From: Lachnospiraceae bacterium XPB1003
GTDB taxonomy: Bacteria > Bacillota > Clostridia > Lachnospirales > Lachnospiraceae
DNA length: 64,000 bases
NCBI GenBank assembly: GCA_900102065.1
Contig: FMVK01000002.1
Coordinates: 367,789-431,788 of the forward strand
Direction of reading: 5' to 3'
The translations under genes were made by a program, and so were the position numbers. Positions 46,773-56,266 of the stretch are shown piece after piece. The notes beneath the pieces were generated by a model. The model was not told the origin of the DNA. It saw nothing but the letters and a program-made list of their open reading frames with translations, and ran no database searches. Position 1 is the first letter of the stretch, and every line of letters starts with the position of its first letter.

Positions 46773-46783
46773 AAGATTATTAT

Positions 46784-47539
46784 TTAGGATTCTGCCTGGC
46801 CGGTGCCATCTGCAGCATCGATTTGTAGTGTATTCTGATCTTCAACGTATTCCTGTGTTCCACCAGCCTCATCAGACGTCTGTTCCGGAACCTGATTAAG
46901 AGCTTCGAGATTCTGTGTCACGGTCTGCTGAACCTGATTGAGTGATGAAAGAAGTCTGTCCGTATTGCTTGAAGTGGAACTGATACAATCCGAAACCAGC
47001 ATCTGCATATTACGAAGCATGGAATCAAGATAATCCTTGGTGCCGGTATAATAATCTCTTGCATAAGCATCTGCTTCGTTCATTATGCGATCAGCTTCAG
47101 CCTGCGCCTCGGACAAAGTCCTTCTTGCCTGATTCTCGGCATCAGCCAACATCTGCTCCGCATGCTCTCTGGCCTGGTCGATAACCTGATCGGCATTCTT
47201 CTTTGCTCTGAGATAGATCTCGTTTTCGCTGACCATCTCATTAGTCTTCTCAGTTACTTCGGTTAACATCTGTGAAGACTGTTCCTTAGCTTCGCGTCTT
47301 ATACGTGCAGCTTCTTCTTCAGCTTCACTGATTATAGTTTCTTTCTGGTCACATATCTCAGCATAACGTGCCACTTCCGAAGGAGTATTCTTCCTGAGAT
47401 CATTTAAAAGATCCGTAAGCTCTTCACGATTAACCTTAACAATCTCGGGATGCATGAAAGATGCTTTGCCGTTATCAAGAAAAGTGAAAATTTCATCAAT
47501 AGTCTGATTGATCTTCAGCTTTGCTTTTGTCTTAGCCAT
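46784..47539 (-). CDS. Coiled-coil DivIVA / ATP-synthase-b-like protein
   Basis: Cytoplasmic coiled-coil protein. Residues about 65-160 are a continuous heptad-rich helix with many Ala/Glu/Arg residues (EAEEEAARIRREAKEQ, ADQVIDQAREHAEQM), similar to DivIVA-family and F-type ATPase b-chain helices. The N-terminus (INQTIDEIFTFLDNGK) is conserved in clostridial relatives found beside coaD and rsmD. The C-terminal 45 residues are acidic and Gln-rich. A role in cell-pole or division architecture is possible but unproven. Confidence 0.75.
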   Translation of the reverse strand: MAKTKAKLKINQTIDEIFTFLDNGKASFMHPEIVKVNREELTDLLNDLRKNTPSEVARYAEICDQKETIISEAEEEAARIRREAKEQSSQMLTEVTEKTNEMVSENEIYLRAKKNADQVIDQAREHAEQMLADAENQARRTLSEAQAEADRIMNEADAYARDYYTGTKDYLDSMLRNMQMLVSDCISSTSSNTDRLLSSLNQVQQTVTQNLEALNQVPEQTSDEAGGTQEYVEDQNTLQIDAADGTGQAES

Positions 47540-47576
47540 ATTAGGTTCCTTTCCCCCAAAGAGCTAAAAGCTCGTA

Positions 47577-48062
47577 TCAATTCTTACTGTATTTCTCGAC
47601 AATAAGCGGAATTTCAAAATCGGGAACAAATTGGGATATATCTCCGCCGAATGTCGCGATCTGTTTAACTGCGGATGAACTAAGATAAGAATAAGCCAGA
47701 CTTGTAGTCAGGAATATTGTATCCACATCATCATCGGAAAGCTTTCTGTTGGTCTGTGCGGTCTGGAGCTCATACTCAAAATCCGTAATGGCACGAAGAC
47801 CGCGGATAATGATATGTATATCCCTCTCCCTGCAATAATCTACAAGAAGACCGCTGAAGGAGTCAATCTTGACATTAGCCAGATCCTTCGTCGCTTCCGC
47901 AAGTATTTTAACACGTTCATCAACGGAAAACAACGGAGACTTTGCCGTGTTATTAAGCACAGCAACGGTCAGTTCATCGAACATGCTTGACGCACGTCGT
48001 ATCACATCAAGATGTCCGAATGTCATCGGATCAAAACTTCCGGGGTAGACAGCCTTTTTCAT
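47577..48062 (-). CDS. coaD: Pantetheine-phosphate adenylyltransferase
   Basis: Penultimate step of coenzyme A synthesis. The 161 residues carry the nucleotidyltransferase motif [16 protein letters not shown] (TxGH), [13 protein letters not shown] and the C-terminal [20 protein letters not shown]. Length is exact for CoaD. It lies 22 bases after rsmD, its usual neighbour in Firmicutes. Confidence 0.97.
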   Translation of the reverse strand: MKKAVYPGSFDPMTFGHLDVIRRASSMFDELTVAVLNNTAKSPLFSVDERVKILAEATKDLANVKIDSFSGLLVDYCRERDIHIIIRGLRAITDFEYELQTAQTNRKLSDDDVDTIFLTTSLAYSYLSSSAVKQIATFGGDISQFVPDFEIPLIVEKYSKN

Positions 48063-48084
48063 TTAGAAACCTTTGCCCTTTATA

Positions 48085-48633
48085 TCAGGCCTTTCTTAAA
48101 AAAACATGCTTATTGGATTTGTAAATTTTCTCTCTGATGATATCAAATCCAAGATCGTTTGCAAAGCTGAAATCACGTTCCTTAAGCTCCTCGATGATGA
48201 TAAGGGTGTCCTTATCCACAGCTTTGGAATTTGCTGCAGCGGCAAGGATCTGTTCATCTATACCTTTTCCGTAAGGCGGATCCGCAAAAATGATATCAGC
48301 ATGCTCACGGATACCATAGCTCACGGATGTTACAGCATCCTGTTTAAGAACGATGGATCTGTCTATCATTTTCGTGTGCTTGAGATTATATTCGATACAT
48401 CCGATAGCAGTCGTATCATTATCTATGAAATATGCTTTCGCCGCGCCTCTGCTCAAAGCCTCTATGCCCATCTGACCGCTTCCGGAACAAAGATCCACAA
48501 AAACAGCATCCGGTACATCATTCATCAGTATATTAAAAAGAGTTTCCTTTATCCTGTCACTTGTCGGTCTTGTATTATCACCGGCCGGAGTCTTAAGGAT
48601 AAGACTTCTGGCGCTTCCCGCGATCACTCGCAT
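48085..48633 (-). CDS. rsmD: 16S rRNA (guanine(966)-N2)-methyltransferase
   Basis: Methylates 16S rRNA during 30S assembly. The 182-residue protein has the SAM-binding DLCSGSGQMGIEALSRGA and the catalytic FADPPYGKG, with the typical N-terminus MRVIAGSARSLILKTP and RPTSDRIKETLFNIL. Starts 14 bases after the topoisomerase A gene stop, with GGAGGTGA before the ATG. Confidence 0.96.
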   Translation of the reverse strand: MRVIAGSARSLILKTPAGDNTRPTSDRIKETLFNILMNDVPDAVFVDLCSGSGQMGIEALSRGAAKAYFIDNDTTAIGCIEYNLKHTKMIDRSIVLKQDAVTSVSYGIREHADIIFADPPYGKGIDEQILAAAANSKAVDKDTLIIIEELKERDFSFANDLGFDIIREKIYKSNKHVFLRKA

Positions 48634-48647
48634 ATCATCACCTCCGA

Positions 48648-50897
48648 TCAGCGCATCTTTGATCCCTTACCGTCACGGTTAGCAGGCTTAAGGATCTGAA
48701 GATCTATATGTTTCTCATGGAATTTTACAATATTCTTCTCAGCGCCCATATCTCCAAAGAATACCTCTTCAATATGATCGTCTGCGCCAAGTTTCATTCC
48801 CCGAACACCAACTGCAGCCTTTTTCTTTTCAGGGATCTGAGTGGTATCTATCTTAAGGAGATAACCCTTATGTGATGCCATAACAACATATGTTTCAGGT
48901 GTCATCACGCATACGCCCTTAAGTTCATCATCATCATTAAGCTTCGTGGCGGCAACGGTTTTCTTTGCAACATCAAACTCGCTTCCATCAACATATTTGA
49001 TCATACTCTGCTTGGAGACGAATATGAATTTCATTGATGAAATGTCATCACGGCTCATGACGAGTACGGTATCCTCATTCTTGGAGTCAAAACCGCTGAC
49101 ATTATCTATCGGCAATCCCTTATCTCTGAACTTGCCGTAAGGAAGATCGCTGACTTTGAAACTGTGCATATTTCCTTTATTGGTAAACACACAGAGCTTA
49201 CCTGTATTCTTGCAGTTAACGATATAAGAATTCTCTGTATCTGCCGCTTCCTTATTACGCTCATATGTTGCAGTATCGATCACCCTGCAGTATCCGAAAC
49301 GATCCATAAGGAATACCATGTCGATCTCTTCGACCGGCTTCTCCACAACAACTGCTTCAGCCACATTATCGATAACCGTACGGCGCTCTCTTGAAAACTG
49401 CTTCTTTATGAGATCAAGATCCTTTATGATCTCACGAGCCATGGAATCCTTTCTGTCCAGGATATCCTCATATTTATAGATATTGGCCGTAGTCTCTTCA
49501 TACTGCTTCTTCAAAGCATCGATCTCGAGGCCTATAAGTCTGTAGAGTCTGAGCTCCAGGATAGCATCGGCCTGGCGCTCTGTAAAATGAAGCATCCCTG
49601 CCATTATCTTTGATTCTTTGGCTTTAAAATTAATGCCTTCAGTCTTACCTTCTACAAGGCATGCCTTAGCCTGGGCACGGTCTCTCGAACCGCGAAGGAT
49701 CTCGATGATAAGGTCGATAACATTACATGCCTTGATAAGACCTTCCTGAACTTCTTTCTTCTCACGCTCTTTCTGAAGCAGAGTCGTATATTTCCTTCTG
49801 TTGACTTCGAACTGGAATTCAACATTGTATCTGATAGCCTCTCTGAGAGAAAGAGTCTCGGGACGGCTGTTGGCGATAGCTAACATATTCACGCCAAAAG
49901 TATCTTCAAGCCTTGTCTTCTTGTATAACAGATTCTTGAAGTTCTCTACATCAGCATCCTTCTTCAATTCAATGACAATACGGATACCTTCTTTGGAAGA
50001 CTGATTGGAGATATCGACTATATCCGTTGTCTTTCTTGTCTCCTGAAGCGCCGCAACATCCTGCAGGAACTTGGATATACCTGCACCTATCATGGTATAA
50101 GGGATCTCGGTGATCACAACAAGCACATGACCGCCCTTAGCCTGTTCTACCTCGATCTTACCTCTGATCTTGACTTTGCCGACACCGGTCCTGTATATCT
50201 CAGGCAGCTCATCCTTATTTGTGATGATGCCTCCCGTAGGAAAATCCGGACCGCTTACGTATTTCATAAGCTCATCGGAAGTTATATTTTCATTTTTGAT
50301 ATAAGCTTTGGTAGCCTCGATCACTTCTGCCAGGTTATGAGGAGGTATATTGGTAGCCATACCGACAGCTATACCTTCCGAACCGTTCACAAGAAGATTG
50401 GAAAACTTCGCAGGAAGGACCGAAGGTTCCTTCTCTGTCTCATCGAAGTTAGGGATGAAATCCACTACGTCCTTATCAAGATCCGATAAGAGATTCTCTT
50501 CCGCGATCTTGGTAAGACGAGCCTCCGTATAACGCATTGCAGCTGCGCCATCGCCTTCAATATTGCCGAAGTTACCATGACCGTCAACAAGAGCAAGACC
50601 TTTTTTAAAATCCTGACTCATTACAACTAACGCATCATAGATGGATGAATCACCATGAGGATGATATTTACCCATGGTATCGCCGACTATACGTGCACTC
50701 TTCCTGTAGGCTCCGTTGTAGTGGATCCCCAGCTCATGCATATCATAGAGAGTCCTTCTCTGAACCGGCTTAAGGCCGTCCCTTACATCGGGAAGCGCAC
50801 GGGCTATGATAACGCTCATGGCATAATCAATATAAGACTTCTGCATTACATCGGAATATGCCGTTTTGATTATTCTTTCCTGTTCTTTATCTTTCAT
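48648..50897 (-). CDS. Type IIA topoisomerase subunit A (GyrA/ParC family) without a GyrA box
   Basis: DNA-cleaving subunit. The breakage-reunion domain is intact, with the catalytic tyrosine in AAMRYTEARL and PVQRRTLYDMHELG. The C-terminal beta-pinwheel is present (GNMHSFKVSDLPYGKFR, GVRGMKLGADDHIEE), but the place where GyrA has its QRRGGKG box reads YERNKEAADTENSY. The box is needed for DNA wrapping and negative supercoiling, so a topoisomerase IV-like activity is more likely. The ATG at 50895-50897 has AGGTGA eight bases upstream and is preferred to a GTG twelve bases earlier. It forms a pair with the B subunit gene 41 bases upstream. Confidence 0.9.
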   Translation of the reverse strand: MKDKEQERIIKTAYSDVMQKSYIDYAMSVIIARALPDVRDGLKPVQRRTLYDMHELGIHYNGAYRKSARIVGDTMGKYHPHGDSSIYDALVVMSQDFKKGLALVDGHGNFGNIEGDGAAAMRYTEARLTKIAEENLLSDLDKDVVDFIPNFDETEKEPSVLPAKFSNLLVNGSEGIAVGMATNIPPHNLAEVIEATKAYIKNENITSDELMKYVSGPDFPTGGIITNKDELPEIYRTGVGKVKIRGKIEVEQAKGGHVLVVITEIPYTMIGAGISKFLQDVAALQETRKTTDIVDISNQSSKEGIRIVIELKKDADVENFKNLLYKKTRLEDTFGVNMLAIANSRPETLSLREAIRYNVEFQFEVNRRKYTTLLQKEREKKEVQEGLIKACNVIDLIIEILRGSRDRAQAKACLVEGKTEGINFKAKESKIMAGMLHFTERQADAILELRLYRLIGLEIDALKKQYEETTANIYKYEDILDRKDSMAREIIKDLDLIKKQFSRERRTVIDNVAEAVVVEKPVEEIDMVFLMDRFGYCRVIDTATYERNKEAADTENSYIVNCKNTGKLCVFTNKGNMHSFKVSDLPYGKFRDKGLPIDNVSGFDSKNEDTVLVMSRDDISSMKFIFVSKQSMIKYVDGSEFDVAKKTVAATKLNDDDELKGVCVMTPETYVVMASHKGYLLKIDTTQIPEKKKAAVGVRGMKLGADDHIEEVFFGDMGAEKNIVKFHEKHIDLQILKPANRDGKGSKMR

Positions 50898-50938
50898 TAA
50901 ACATGTCACCTCATGTAGATTCTCTTATCACAGATTCA

Positions 50939-52873
50939 TCAGATATCGAGCATTGCTTCGGTTGCATTCTCGTGAATGAATTCCTTTCTTGGAAGTACAT
51001 CTGCGCCCATAAGCAGTTCGGTTGTACGTGATGCGATCATGGGATCCTCTATATTAACTCTCTTAAGCATCCTTCGCTCAGGATCAAGGGTTGTCTCCCA
51101 AAGCTGTTCGGGATCCATCTCACCGAGACCCTTGTATCGCTGAAGTGTAAATGAACCTTTATGATTTTTTCTGTATCTGGCGAGGGCCGCATCATCATAA
51201 AGATATTCCTCCTGCCCCTTGGAAGGCATTGCCTTATAAAGAGGAGGCATAGCGATATAAACATGACCTTCGGAGATAAGCTCCGGCATAAATCTGTAGA
51301 ATAAAGTAAGAAGCAGCGTACAGATATGAGCACCGTCCACATCGGCATCGGCCATGATGATGATCTTGTCATATCTGAGTTTCGTTATATCAAAATCATT
51401 ACCGTATCCTTCGGAAAAACCGCAGCCGAAAGCATTGATCATGGTCTTGATCTCGGCATTGGCGAGAACCTTATCTATAGAAGCTTTCTCAACATTGAGG
51501 ATCTTACCTCTTATAGGAAGTATCGCCTGATATTCACGATTTCTGGCAGTCTTGGCTGAACCTCCGGCCGAATCACCCTCGACGATAAAGATCTCACATT
51601 TCGAAGCATCTTTTGATCCGCAGTTTGCAAGCTTTCCGTTGGAATCAAATGAATATTTCTGCTTTGTAAGGAGGTTGGTCTTTGCTTTCTCCTCGGTCTT
51701 TCTGATCTTCGCAGCTTTCTCGGCACATCCGATGACAGCCTTAAGGACTTCCAGATTACGGTCAAAGAAACGTACCACTTCGTCACCGGTAACCTTGCTC
51801 ACAGCCTTTGCTGCATCCTGGTTATCCAGCTTGGTCTTGGTCTGTCCCTCAAATCTGGGATCGTGATGCTTGATGCTGACAACTGCTGTAAGACCGTTTC
51901 TGACATCGGGACCTGTAAAATTGGAATCTTTATCCTTAAGTATACCCAGCTGTCTTGCATAGCTGTTGATAACGGTAGTAAACATTGTCTTAAAACCGGT
52001 TATATGAGTACCGCCGTCCGAATTATAGATATTATTACAGAATCCAAGTACATTCTCCTGGAATTCATTTACATACTGGAAAGCGACCTCGACCTCAACG
52101 CCCTCAGCCTCTCCCTTATAATCAATAACTTCCGTAACGGTTTCTTTTCCGTTAGTCAGAGCCTTAACAAAACCGATGATACCTTCGGGCTCGTGATATT
52201 CCACAACCTCCGGTTCATCACCGCGAAAATCAGAAAAAGTGATGGTAAGCCCCGGGTTGAGATAAGATGTCTCATGAAGTCTGCTTTTGATATCCTCAGC
52301 TTTGAATACCGTCTTATCAAAAATGGTATCGTCCGGAACGAAATTAACCTTTGTTCCCGTCTGTCTGGTATTGCCGATCTCCGGAAGAAGTCCGCCTATC
52401 AGCTTGGTAACAGGCTTACCCTTTTCATATTTATCTTCATATATATGTCCGTTTCTTTTGATGGTTACGGTCATATGATTGGAAAGAGCATTTACAACGG
52501 AAGAACCCACACCGTGAAGTCCACCGCTGGTCTTATATGCTTTATTATCGAACTTACCGCCGGCATGTAGTGTGGTAAATATAACTCGCTCTGCAGACAT
52601 GCCTTTTGCATGCATCTCCACAGGCATACCACGGCCGTTATCTTCAACGGTCGCCGACCCGTCTTTCTCCAAAGTAACATGAATATGATCACAGCATCCC
52701 GCAAGATGTTCATCAACCGAGTTATCAACTATCTCATATACAAGATGGTTGAGACCTTTGGTGCTGGTAGAACCGATATACATTCCCGGTCTCTCACGGA
52801 CAGGTTCAAGTCCCTCCAGAACCACAATATTTTCCGCACCATAAGACGATGCTGCAGTATTTTTATCAGGCAT
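50939..52873 (-). CDS. gyrB: Type IIA topoisomerase ATPase subunit B (GyrB-like)
   Basis: ATPase and TOPRIM subunit. Residues 1-220 form the GHKL ATPase domain (EIVDNSVDEHLAG, GRGMPVEMHAKG, SGGLHGVGSSVVNAL), followed by the transducer and TOPRIM domain (EGDSAGGSAKTARNRE, MADADVDGAHICTLLL). The stretch LPIRGKILNVEKASIDK is closer to GyrB (KILNVEKA) than to ParE (KVINTEKA). Length 644 is that of Firmicute GyrB. As the A partner has no GyrA box, the pair could be a second, topo IV-like set beside the gyrase at the origin. Confidence 0.9.
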   Translation of the reverse strand: MPDKNTAASSYGAENIVVLEGLEPVRERPGMYIGSTSTKGLNHLVYEIVDNSVDEHLAGCCDHIHVTLEKDGSATVEDNGRGMPVEMHAKGMSAERVIFTTLHAGGKFDNKAYKTSGGLHGVGSSVVNALSNHMTVTIKRNGHIYEDKYEKGKPVTKLIGGLLPEIGNTRQTGTKVNFVPDDTIFDKTVFKAEDIKSRLHETSYLNPGLTITFSDFRGDEPEVVEYHEPEGIIGFVKALTNGKETVTEVIDYKGEAEGVEVEVAFQYVNEFQENVLGFCNNIYNSDGGTHITGFKTMFTTVINSYARQLGILKDKDSNFTGPDVRNGLTAVVSIKHHDPRFEGQTKTKLDNQDAAKAVSKVTGDEVVRFFDRNLEVLKAVIGCAEKAAKIRKTEEKAKTNLLTKQKYSFDSNGKLANCGSKDASKCEIFIVEGDSAGGSAKTARNREYQAILPIRGKILNVEKASIDKVLANAEIKTMINAFGCGFSEGYGNDFDITKLRYDKIIIMADADVDGAHICTLLLTLFYRFMPELISEGHVYIAMPPLYKAMPSKGQEEYLYDDAALARYRKNHKGSFTLQRYKGLGEMDPEQLWETTLDPERRMLKRVNIEDPMIASRTTELLMGADVLPRKEFIHENATEAMLDI

Positions 52874-52915
52874 TATAAAATCCTCCCTGTTATGTCTACC
52901 TCTGCGGCAAGCGCT

Positions 52916-52945
52916 ATTATAACATCAGATACCAAACTAATACAA
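52916..52945 (-). promoter_or_regulatory. Proximal promoter of the gyrB operon
   Basis: TTGTAT (52940-52945), 18-base spacer, TATAAT (52916-52921) on the minus strand, about 35 bases before the gyrB start. Confidence 0.7.
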
Positions 52946-52995
52946 GATACGGCATCCTTATGTGATAATACGCTAAATATTGAATCGCAGTTTGT

Positions 52996-53024
52996 ATTAT
53001 AGAACATTTGTTTTGCTTTTGCAA
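52996..53024 (-). promoter_or_regulatory. Distal promoter of the gyrB operon
   Basis: TTGCAA (53019-53024), 17-base spacer, perfect TATAAT (52996-53001) on the minus strand, 80 bases upstream of the proximal promoter. The 240-base gap 52874-53113 otherwise only holds the lacI upstream region. Confidence 0.65.
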
Positions 53025-53113
53025 TACTTATACCGCACATCTGTTCCCTTGTACGGCTAATGATAATAATTTAAGATGATGAAAGGGCTTACTGTTTATG
53101 AGGCATCAGCGAT

Positions 53114-54109
53114 ATGAATATTTATGACATTGCAGAAGAAGCCGGCGTATCAATCGCCACCGTATCCAGAGTACTCCACAACAGCGATAAAGTAAGCAAG
53201 AGTACCAAAGAAAAGGTAATGGCTATAATCGACAGAAATGATTACCACCCTAATGTGTTTGCTCAAGGGCTGGGATCTGACAGTATGCACACCATAGGTA
53301 TCCTGGTCCCGGATATTGCCGACCAGTATATGGCGTCTGCTTTCTCATCTCTCGAAAAACTTCTGGTTGCTTACGGCTATGACTGCATCCTCGGTTGCAG
53401 CGGATATGATGCCAAAGACAAAGAGAAACATTTAAAGCTCCTTCTTGAAAAAAGGATCGATGCCATCATTCTCGTAGGTTCCACCTATGCGGGAAGCGAA
53501 GATCCGACGCATAACACGGATTATATACTTGCTGCCGCAGGCGAAAAGCCTGTTTTTATCATCAACGGCATCATAGAAGGAAAAAATATCTATTGCACTG
53601 CAACTTATGATAAAAAAGCCGTTTTCGAAGTAACGGATAAACTCATTAATAAAGGACGAAAGAATATTCTTTTTCTCACCGATTCACAGTCCTACTCCGC
53701 AAACCAGAAGAAAAAAGGATATGAAGAAGCTCTCAAAAAAGCCTCTATCGATCCGGACCCCGAACTCATCCTCCATACCCAGAACAATGTTCATACGGTT
53801 TTGGATCTGCTGAGCGAAAAGGATCTTGATTTTGACGCTGTCATCGCCACTGATGACGGTATGGCCATAGGCGCTCTGAAATATGCATTGAAAAAAGGCC
53901 TCCGGGTTCCCGAAGACCTTGATATAGTCGGTTATAACAACTCATCTATCTGTGAAGTGTCCGCACCGGAACTCACCAGTATAGATAATAAAGTTGATAA
54001 AGTCTGCAGCATCACCATCGACAGACTCCTCAGAGTCCTTAACGGTGAAACCGATGTGCCCGTCTGTGAAATGATCGAATGCGATCTTGTTCACAGAGAG
54101 ACCTGCTGA
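53114..54109 (+). CDS. LacI family transcriptional regulator
   Basis: The 331 residues have an N-terminal LacI helix-turn-helix (IYDIAEEAGVSIATVSRVLH) followed by hinge helix and a periplasmic-binding-like sensor domain (TIGILVPDIADQYMASAF, DAVIATDDGMAIGALKYALKKG, DLDIVGYNNSSICE). Such proteins normally respond to a sugar or nucleoside. No transport or catabolic genes are adjacent, so target and inducer cannot be guessed; it diverges from gyrB and converges with the DAHP synthase gene, ending 3 bases from its stop. Confidence 0.92.
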   Translation: MNIYDIAEEAGVSIATVSRVLHNSDKVSKSTKEKVMAIIDRNDYHPNVFAQGLGSDSMHTIGILVPDIADQYMASAFSSLEKLLVAYGYDCILGCSGYDAKDKEKHLKLLLEKRIDAIILVGSTYAGSEDPTHNTDYILAAAGEKPVFIINGIIEGKNIYCTATYDKKAVFEVTDKLINKGRKNILFLTDSQSYSANQKKKGYEEALKKASIDPDPELILHTQNNVHTVLDLLSEKDLDFDAVIATDDGMAIGALKYALKKGLRVPEDLDIVGYNNSSICEVSAPELTSIDNKVDKVCSITIDRLLRVLNGETDVPVCEMIECDLVHRETC

Positions 54110-54112
54110 GCA

Positions 54113-55141
54113 TCAGACCAGATCGGCGATATCATAAATAAGCTGTTCCGTATCCGCCCATCCCAGACACGGATCCGTGATAGACTTTCCATATATTCCC
54201 TCGCCTATCTTCTGGCAGCCTTCCTTGATATAACTTTCTATCATCACACCCTTAACTAGTTTTCTGATATCTGCATTTACACGGCGTGAGTGTAATACTT
54301 CTTTAACGATCCTGGGCTGTTCCGCAAATCTCTTTCCCGAATTGGCATGATTGGTATCGATGATACATGCCGGATTGATAACATCGGATTCACCGTAAAG
54401 TTCCATAAGGAGAGCAAGATCTTCATAATGATAATTAGGAATGGATCTGCCGTGCTTGTTAACCGCGCCTCTTAAAATCGCGTGGGCATAGGGATCTCCC
54501 GAAGTCTTTACTTCCCATCCTCTGTAAATAAATGAATGAGGATTCTGAGCCGCATGTATGGAGTTGATCATTACAGAAAGATGTCCGCTGGTGGGATTCT
54601 TCATTCCCGCCGGTACATCAAATCCGCTGGCAGCAAGTCTGTGCTGCTGATCTTCCACCGATCTGGCGCCGATCGCAACATAAGAAAGGATATCAGAAAC
54701 ATATCTCCAGTTTTCCGGATAAAGCATCTCGTCCGCACTTGTCAGATTTGATTCCTTCATAACTCTGATATGCATCTGGCGCATGGCTATGAGGCCTTTT
54801 AAGAAATCGGGTTCTTCCGTAGGATCGGGCTGCGCAGTGATCCCCTTGTATCCGTCACCATTGGTTCTGGGCTTGTTAGTATATACTCTGGGAACAAGGA
54901 TGACCCTGTCCTTTACCTTATCATAGATTCTGGATAATCTGTTGGTATAATCAACTACCGCCTCCTCGTTATCCGCCGAGCAGGGTCCGATGATGACCAA
55001 AAACTTATCGCTCTTTCCTGCGATGACATCACAAATTTCCTTATCTCTTTCCTTCTTAAGTTCCTGAAGCTTCTCCGGAACCGGGTACTGCTCTCTGATC
55101 TCCGTTGGTGTCGGAAGTCTTCTTACGAATTCAAATGACAT
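54113..55141 (-). CDS. aroF: 3-deoxy-7-phosphoheptulonate synthase (DAHP synthase), class I
   Basis: First step of the shikimate pathway, condensing PEP and erythrose 4-phosphate. The 342-residue protein is of the AroF/G/H type: IIGPCSADNEEAV, PRVYTNKPRTNGDGYKG, GARSVEDQQHR, MKNPTSGHLSVMINS and the metal-binding region DTNHANSGK. In this type feedback inhibition by an aromatic amino acid is usual, but which one cannot be read here. tyrA and aroA of the same pathway are 34 kb away on the other strand. Confidence 0.95.
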   Translation of the reverse strand: MSFEFVRRLPTPTEIREQYPVPEKLQELKKERDKEICDVIAGKSDKFLVIIGPCSADNEEAVVDYTNRLSRIYDKVKDRVILVPRVYTNKPRTNGDGYKGITAQPDPTEEPDFLKGLIAMRQMHIRVMKESNLTSADEMLYPENWRYVSDILSYVAIGARSVEDQQHRLAASGFDVPAGMKNPTSGHLSVMINSIHAAQNPHSFIYRGWEVKTSGDPYAHAILRGAVNKHGRSIPNYHYEDLALLMELYGESDVINPACIIDTNHANSGKRFAEQPRIVKEVLHSRRVNADIRKLVKGVMIESYIKEGCQKIGEGIYGKSITDPCLGWADTEQLIYDIADLV

Positions 55142-55162
55142 TTTGCTTATCTCCTGTTGTAT

Positions 55163-55205
55163 TTAAAAATAAAACGACCGTTTTGAAATTATATCAAAAC
55201 GGCCG
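55163..55205 (-). terminator. Terminator after xerD
   Basis: Twelve-base-pair stem CGGCCGTTTTGA / TCAAAACGGTCG (one G-U) with a seven-base loop, followed by TTTTATTTTTAA on the minus strand. It separates xerD from the DAHP synthase gene. Confidence 0.88.
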
Positions 55206-55232
55206 CATGCAATCCATTACCAAAATTCTATA

Positions 55233-56123
55233 TCATCCACGAGGGAAATTCTTTGCATAAACTTCGCGAAGCTTATTCTGAGTCATATTCGCATAAATCT
55301 GCGTTGTGGAGATATCTGAATGTCCGAGCATCTCCTGAACACTTCTGAGATCCGCGCCGTTCTCAACAAGATGAGCTGCGAAGGAATGTCTGAGAGTATG
55401 CGGTGTGATATCGGATGTAATGCCGGCCTTTCTTGCATAATATTTTACAAGCTTCCAGAATCCCTGTCTGCTCATGGGTTGACCGGAGCAGTTAGTAAAG
55501 AGTGTATCATTTTCTCCATCTGAAACCATAAGATTTCTTGCATTCTTAAGATAATCAGTGAGAGCTCTTTTAGCGGGAGCGCCGAAAGGAATGACTCTTT
55601 CCTTTCTGGAATCTCTGCACATGATGTAACTTACCTGAAGATTTACATCGGATACTTTAAGATTGATGAGCTCTGAAACTCTTATACCTGTAGCATAGAG
55701 AAGTTCCAGCATAGCTCTGTCGCGAAGGTCCTTGGGCGTATTGCCTCTGGGCTGATCAAGAAGCCTGTTGACTTCATCGGTTGATAAGATCTCAGGCATC
55801 TTCTTGTCGATGTGCGGAGCCTTAAGACCATCTGAAGGATCATCCATTATATAATGACTGCGAAGCATAAAATGATAAAACGCCTTGATCGATGCGATAT
55901 TTCTCGATACTGTTGCAGCTGCGAAATGATTCTTCTCAAGATCAAGCACGTAGCTCTGAAGAGTTGTAAGTGTAACCTTGGTCACATCTCCGTTTCCGTG
56001 AAGCTCAAGATATTTTCCGAATTTATCAAGATCACGTTTATAAGACATCTCGGTATTTGTAGATGTCTTCTTTACATCTTTCATATAAGTGATAAATTCG
56101 TCTAAAACATTCTCAATTTTCAT
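55233..56123 (-). CDS. xerD: XerD-type tyrosine recombinase
   Basis: Site-specific recombinase that resolves chromosome dimers. The 296 residues have the N-terminal SAM-like core-binding domain (1-90) and the catalytic domain with the conserved residues Arg in YATGIRVSEL, His-x-x-Arg in HTLRHSFA, His in MLGHSDISTTQIY and the nucleophilic tyrosine in that last motif. Length fits XerC/XerD rather than phage integrases, and no attachment site or phage genes are near. The leader contains a promoter and, further up, two repeated boxes (see findings). Confidence 0.9.
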   Translation of the reverse strand: MKIENVLDEFITYMKDVKKTSTNTEMSYKRDLDKFGKYLELHGNGDVTKVTLTTLQSYVLDLEKNHFAAATVSRNIASIKAFYHFMLRSHYIMDDPSDGLKAPHIDKKMPEILSTDEVNRLLDQPRGNTPKDLRDRAMLELLYATGIRVSELINLKVSDVNLQVSYIMCRDSRKERVIPFGAPAKRALTDYLKNARNLMVSDGENDTLFTNCSGQPMSRQGFWKLVKYYARKAGITSDITPHTLRHSFAAHLVENGADLRSVQEMLGHSDISTTQIYANMTQNKLREVYAKNFPRG

Positions 56124-56188
56124 TTTATGTTACCGTCCCCACCAGTTATTTTTAATTTGTGGCCGTTTGTTCCGACCGGTGTAAGATG

Positions 56189-56217
56189 ATTATAAAAGCG
56201 GTTTTTCAGAAAATCAA
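56189..56217 (-). promoter_or_regulatory. Promoter of xerD
   Basis: TTGATT (56212-56217), 17-base spacer, perfect TATAAT (56189-56194) on the minus strand, starting about 60 bases before the xerD ATG. Confidence 0.75.
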
Positions 56218-56266
56218 ACCCTTTTTTTGACGAATTTTTGCCTAAAAATAGCGGTTTTCGGGCGTT

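Noticed and set aside
54109..54113. Possible bidirectional terminator between lacI and the DAHP synthase gene
   Set aside because: The genes are separated by three bases and no hairpin with a U-run is visible there.
55233..56123. Tyrosine recombinase as integrase of a mobile element
   Set aside because: Length, motifs and the lack of attachment sites, phage or conjugation genes fit a housekeeping Xer protein.
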